Origin: Roseovarius sp.
GTDB lineage: Bacteria; Pseudomonadota; Alphaproteobacteria; Rhodobacterales; Rhodobacteraceae
Reading direction: 5' to 3'
Length of the DNA: 17,861 nucleotides
Assembly: GCA_007125415.1 (NCBI GenBank)
Contig: SLDH01000016.1
Coordinates: 1 to 17,861 of the forward strand
Shown in pieces: positions 15,533 through 17,861 of the stretch; position 1 is the first letter of the stretch, and the number at the start of each line of letters is the position of its first letter. The position numbers and the translations under genes are program-made. The notes below the pieces were generated by a model. The model saw nothing but the letters and a program-made list of their open reading frames with translations. It was not told where the DNA came from and did not search any database.

Positions 15533-16186
15533 TCAGAGAATATTCTGCCCCGTCTTTGCCCAGTCGGCGAGAAATGCATCGAGCCCCTTGTCGGTCAGCA
15601 CGTGCTTGGCCATGGACTTGATCACGGCGGGCGGGGCGGTCATCACATCGGCGCCGATCATGGCGGATTGATAGGCGTGATTGACCGTGCGGATGGAGGC
15701 GGCAAGAATCTGCGTCTCATAGCCGTAATTGTCGTAGATCTGGCGGATATCGGAGATCAGCTCCATCCCGTCGAGATTGATGTCATCGAGCCGCCCGATG
15801 AAGGGGCTGATGAAGGTAGCCCCCGCCTTGGCCGCCAGAAGCGCCTGATTGGCCGAGAAACACAGGGTGACATTGACCATGTTGCCTTCGCCCGAGAGCA
15901 CCTTGCAGGCTTTCAGCCCGTCCCATGTCAGTGGCACCTTGACGGCGATGTTCGGGGCGATCTTTGCCAGCTTGCGCCCCTCTGCGATCATCTGATCCGC
16001 CTCGGTGGCCACCACCTCGGCCGAGACCGGGCCCGAGACCATCTCGCAGATCTCGCGGGTCACTTCCATGATGTCGCGGCCGGATTTGAGGATCAGCGAG
16101 GGGTTGGTGGTGACCCCGTCCACCATGCCCAGATCGTTCAGCTCGGCAATCGCGTCGATTTCGGCGGTATCCACGAAAAATTTCAT
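15533..16186 (-). CDS. Short-type transaldolase (TalC/FSA family)
   Basis: A 217-residue TIM-barrel class I aldolase of the short transaldolase / fructose-6-phosphate aldolase group. Lys83 ([12 protein letters not shown]) is the Schiff-base lysine; [11 protein letters not shown] (26-36) is the family signature. Residues that separate the two activities point to transaldolase. Glu57 (SAEVVAT) sits where FSA has Gln, and Phe129 ([11 protein letters not shown]) where FSA has Tyr. I therefore prefer transaldolase, which moves a dihydroxyacetone unit in the non-oxidative pentose phosphate pathway, although many such genes are labelled fsa. The start is ATG 16184-16186 with CAGGAG about 7 nt upstream. 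It is divergent from priA with 83 bp between. The length and barrel appear complete. Confidence 0.92.
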   Translation of the reverse strand: MKFFVDTAEIDAIAELNDLGMVDGVTTNPSLILKSGRDIMEVTREICEMVSGPVSAEVVATEADQMIAEGRKLAKIAPNIAVKVPLTWDGLKACKVLSGEGNMVNVTLCFSANQALLAAKAGATFISPFIGRLDDINLDGMELISDIRQIYDNYGYETQILAASIRTVNHAYQSAMIGADVMTAPPAVIKSMAKHVLTDKGLDAFLADWAKTGQNIL

Positions 16187-16269
16187 CGCGCTCTCCTGTG
16201 GTAGCGGCTTGGCGTTTCTCGCCGCAAGCATTACCCCATGGAGCAACCTGCCGAAACCCCCGATGAGGA

Positions 16270-17861
16270 ATGTCGCCCTTGCCGCCGTCTTTTTTCCATG
16301 AAGGTGATCTGGTGGCTGTCGTCACGACGCAACCGCTGGATGGCGCATTGGATTACAAGGCGCCGGAGGGGGGCTGTCAGATCGGGGCCCTTGTCGAGGT
16401 GCCGCTGGGCCCGCGCAAGGTTCCGGGTGTGGTCTGGGGGGCGGGACAAGGCGGGTTCGATCCGGCGAAGGCCCGTGCCATCCTGCGCGTGCTGGATGTG
16501 GCCCCGATGCGCGAGGAGATGCAGAGCTTTCTGGAGCGCGCGGGCGAGTATACGCTGACCCCGTTGACCGCCATGCTGCGGCTGGCCACGCGCGCCCCGG
16601 GGCTGAGCGATCCGCCCGCGATGCGCCGGGTCTATCGGCTGGGGACAGGAGCGCCTGATCGTGAGACCGAGGCACGCGCTAAGGTGCTGGCTGTGTTGCG
16701 CGCCTATGGCGGTGCGGGTTTCACGCTCAAGGAATTGAGCGGCGAGGCCGGTGTCACGTCATCGGTGATCAAGGGGCTCGTCAAACAAGGGGTGGTGATC
16801 GAGGAGGAAGCCCCGCGCGATCTGCCCTTCATGCCGCTTGACCCTGCACTCTCGGGCAAGGCGCTGACCGATGAACAGGCGGCGGCGGCGGCGCAATTGC
16901 GCGCGGCGGTGCAGGCCGGGGGCTATGGCACCACCTTGCTGCGCGGCGTCACCGGATCGGGCAAGACAGAGGTCTATCTGGAGGCCGTTGCCGAAACGCT
17001 GCGCGTGGGCCGTCAGGCGCTGGTGCTGCTGCCTGAGATCGCGCTGACGGCGGAGTTCCTGACCCGGGTGGAGGCGCGCTTCGGGGCGCGGCCCGCCGAA
17101 TGGCATTCGGGCGCAACCATGACCGAAAGGCGGCGGATCTGGAAGATGGTGGGCACAGGGGGCGCGCAATTGGTGGTTGGAGCGCGCTCGGCGCTCTTTC
17201 TGCCTTTCCGGGATCTGGGCTTGATCGTTGTAGATGAAGAGCATGACAGTTCCTACAAGCAGGAGGAGGGCGTCCTCTATCATGCGCGCGACATGGCGGT
17301 GCTGCGCGGCTCGATCTGCGGCGCGCAGGTGGTGCTGGCCTCGGCCACGCCCGCGCTTGAAAGCTGGGCCAATGCAGAGGCCGGGAAATACACGCGGCTC
17401 GATCTGCCCACGCGCTTTGGCGCTGCAATGATGCCCGAGTTGACCGCGATCGACATGCGGGCCGAGAGCCTGCCGTCGAACCGGTGGATCTCGCCGAGCC
17501 TGCAAGGCGCGGTCAGGCAGCGGCTTCAGCAAGGGGAGCAATCGCTGCTCTTTCTCAACCGGCGCGGATATGCGCCGACGACGCTCTGCCGCGCCTGTGG
17601 GCATCAGATCGGCTGTGATGATTGTGATGCGCGAATGGTCGAGCACCGGTTTCTGCGACGCCTGATCTGCCATCAATGCGGGGCGAGCAAACCCGTACCC
17701 GACACCTGCCCCGCCTGCGGCGCTCAAGATCGTCTGGCCGCTGTGGGCCCGGGCGTGGAGCGTCTGGCCGAGGAAGCGGCAGCCCTTTTCCCCGATGCCC
17801 GGATTGCCACGCTGTCTTCGGACCTTTTCGGCACCGCGCGCGAATTGAAGGCGCAGATCGA
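16270..17861 (+). CDS. priA: Primosomal protein N' (replication restart helicase PriA), cut by right edge
   Basis: The SF2 3'-5' helicase that reloads the replisome at stalled forks. About 530 residues are visible. The N-terminal 3'-end-binding domain begins [20 protein letters not shown]. Walker A is GVTGSGKT (226-233) and Walker B is DEEH (322-325), followed by DSSYKQEEG and a SATPALESW motif. Eight cysteines for the two zinc sites are present: 440, 443, 449, 452, 467, 470, 480 and 483. The C-terminal helicase motifs are outside the window. The start is ATG 16270, the only upstream ATG after an in-frame stop at 16264-16266. Its ribosome-binding site is poor: GAGGA lies directly against the ATG. 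Reading continues without a frameshift to the edge. Confidence 0.94.
   Translation, partial: MSPLPPSFFHEGDLVAVVTTQPLDGALDYKAPEGGCQIGALVEVPLGPRKVPGVVWGAGQGGFDPAKARAILRVLDVAPMREEMQSFLERAGEYTLTPLTAMLRLATRAPGLSDPPAMRRVYRLGTGAPDRETEARAKVLAVLRAYGGAGFTLKELSGEAGVTSSVIKGLVKQGVVIEEEAPRDLPFMPLDPALSGKALTDEQAAAAAQLRAAVQAGGYGTTLLRGVTGSGKTEVYLEAVAETLRVGRQALVLLPEIALTAEFLTRVEARFGARPAEWHSGATMTERRRIWKMVGTGGAQLVVGARSALFLPFRDLGLIVVDEEHDSSYKQEEGVLYHARDMAVLRGSICGAQVVLASATPALESWANAEAGKYTRLDLPTRFGAAMMPELTAIDMRAESLPSNRWISPSLQGAVRQRLQQGEQSLLFLNRRGYAPTTLCRACGHQIGCDDCDARMVEHRFLRRLICHQCGASKPVPDTCPACGAQDRLAAVGPGVERLAEEAAALFPDARIATLSSDLFGTARELKAQI

Noticed and set aside
1..17861. tRNA, rRNA, CRISPR or defence genes
   Set aside because: No cloverleaf-like segment, regular repeat-spacer array or recognised defence domain was seen in any gap or gene.

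Overview
The window is a GC-rich, gene-dense piece of an alphaproteobacterial chromosome, most likely from a Rhodobacteraceae (Roseobacter-group) bacterium. This rests on the gene content and order (DUF3576 lipoprotein, leuS-lptE-holA, and DUF484-xerC next to a short transaldolase and priA), on phosphatidylcholine synthase, on a periplasmic sulfite dehydrogenase pair, and on codon use. These are family-level recognitions made by eye; no database search was run.

Layout. (1) 1-1047: the start of a YggS/PLP-homeostasis gene running off the left edge, and a divergent DUF3576 lipoprotein. (2) 1057-2289: a family-4 glycosyltransferase on the minus strand, lying between the DUF3576 gene and leuS. 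(3) 2443-6498: a tightly overlapping plus-strand operon, leuS-lptE-holA (leucyl-tRNA synthetase, LPS-export lipoprotein, clamp-loader delta subunit). (4) 6589-8473: minus-strand map and sfsA, separated by about 300 bp of repeat DNA. (5) 8520-10536: a translationally coupled plus-strand trio of CinA-N-like molybdopterin-binding domain protein, GNAT acetyltransferase and AhpD-like CxxC protein. (6) 10800-12479: a Tat-exported molybdenum sulfite dehydrogenase and its Sec-exported monohaem cytochrome c. An AT-rich segment with inverted repeats lies upstream. (7) 12658-15011: the minus-strand operon DUF484-xerC-pcs. (8) 15012-15532: 521 bp without a gene, holding a second, inverted copy of the repeat. 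(9) 15533-17861: a short transaldolase on the minus strand and divergent priA, cut by the right edge.

Most of the window is housekeeping: translation, replication and restart, chromosome dimer resolution, and envelope lipid and LPS. The accessory or respiratory part is the sulfite dehydrogenase pair, which would oxidise periplasmic sulfite and pass electrons to cytochrome c.

I do not see a defence system, prophage, CRISPR array, tRNA or rRNA. The most unusual non-genic signal is a repeat family present in two inverted copies about 7.5 kb apart. The copies share a 133-bp imperfect-hairpin core with identical arm spacing, a compensatory base-pair change, and a conserved reading frame.
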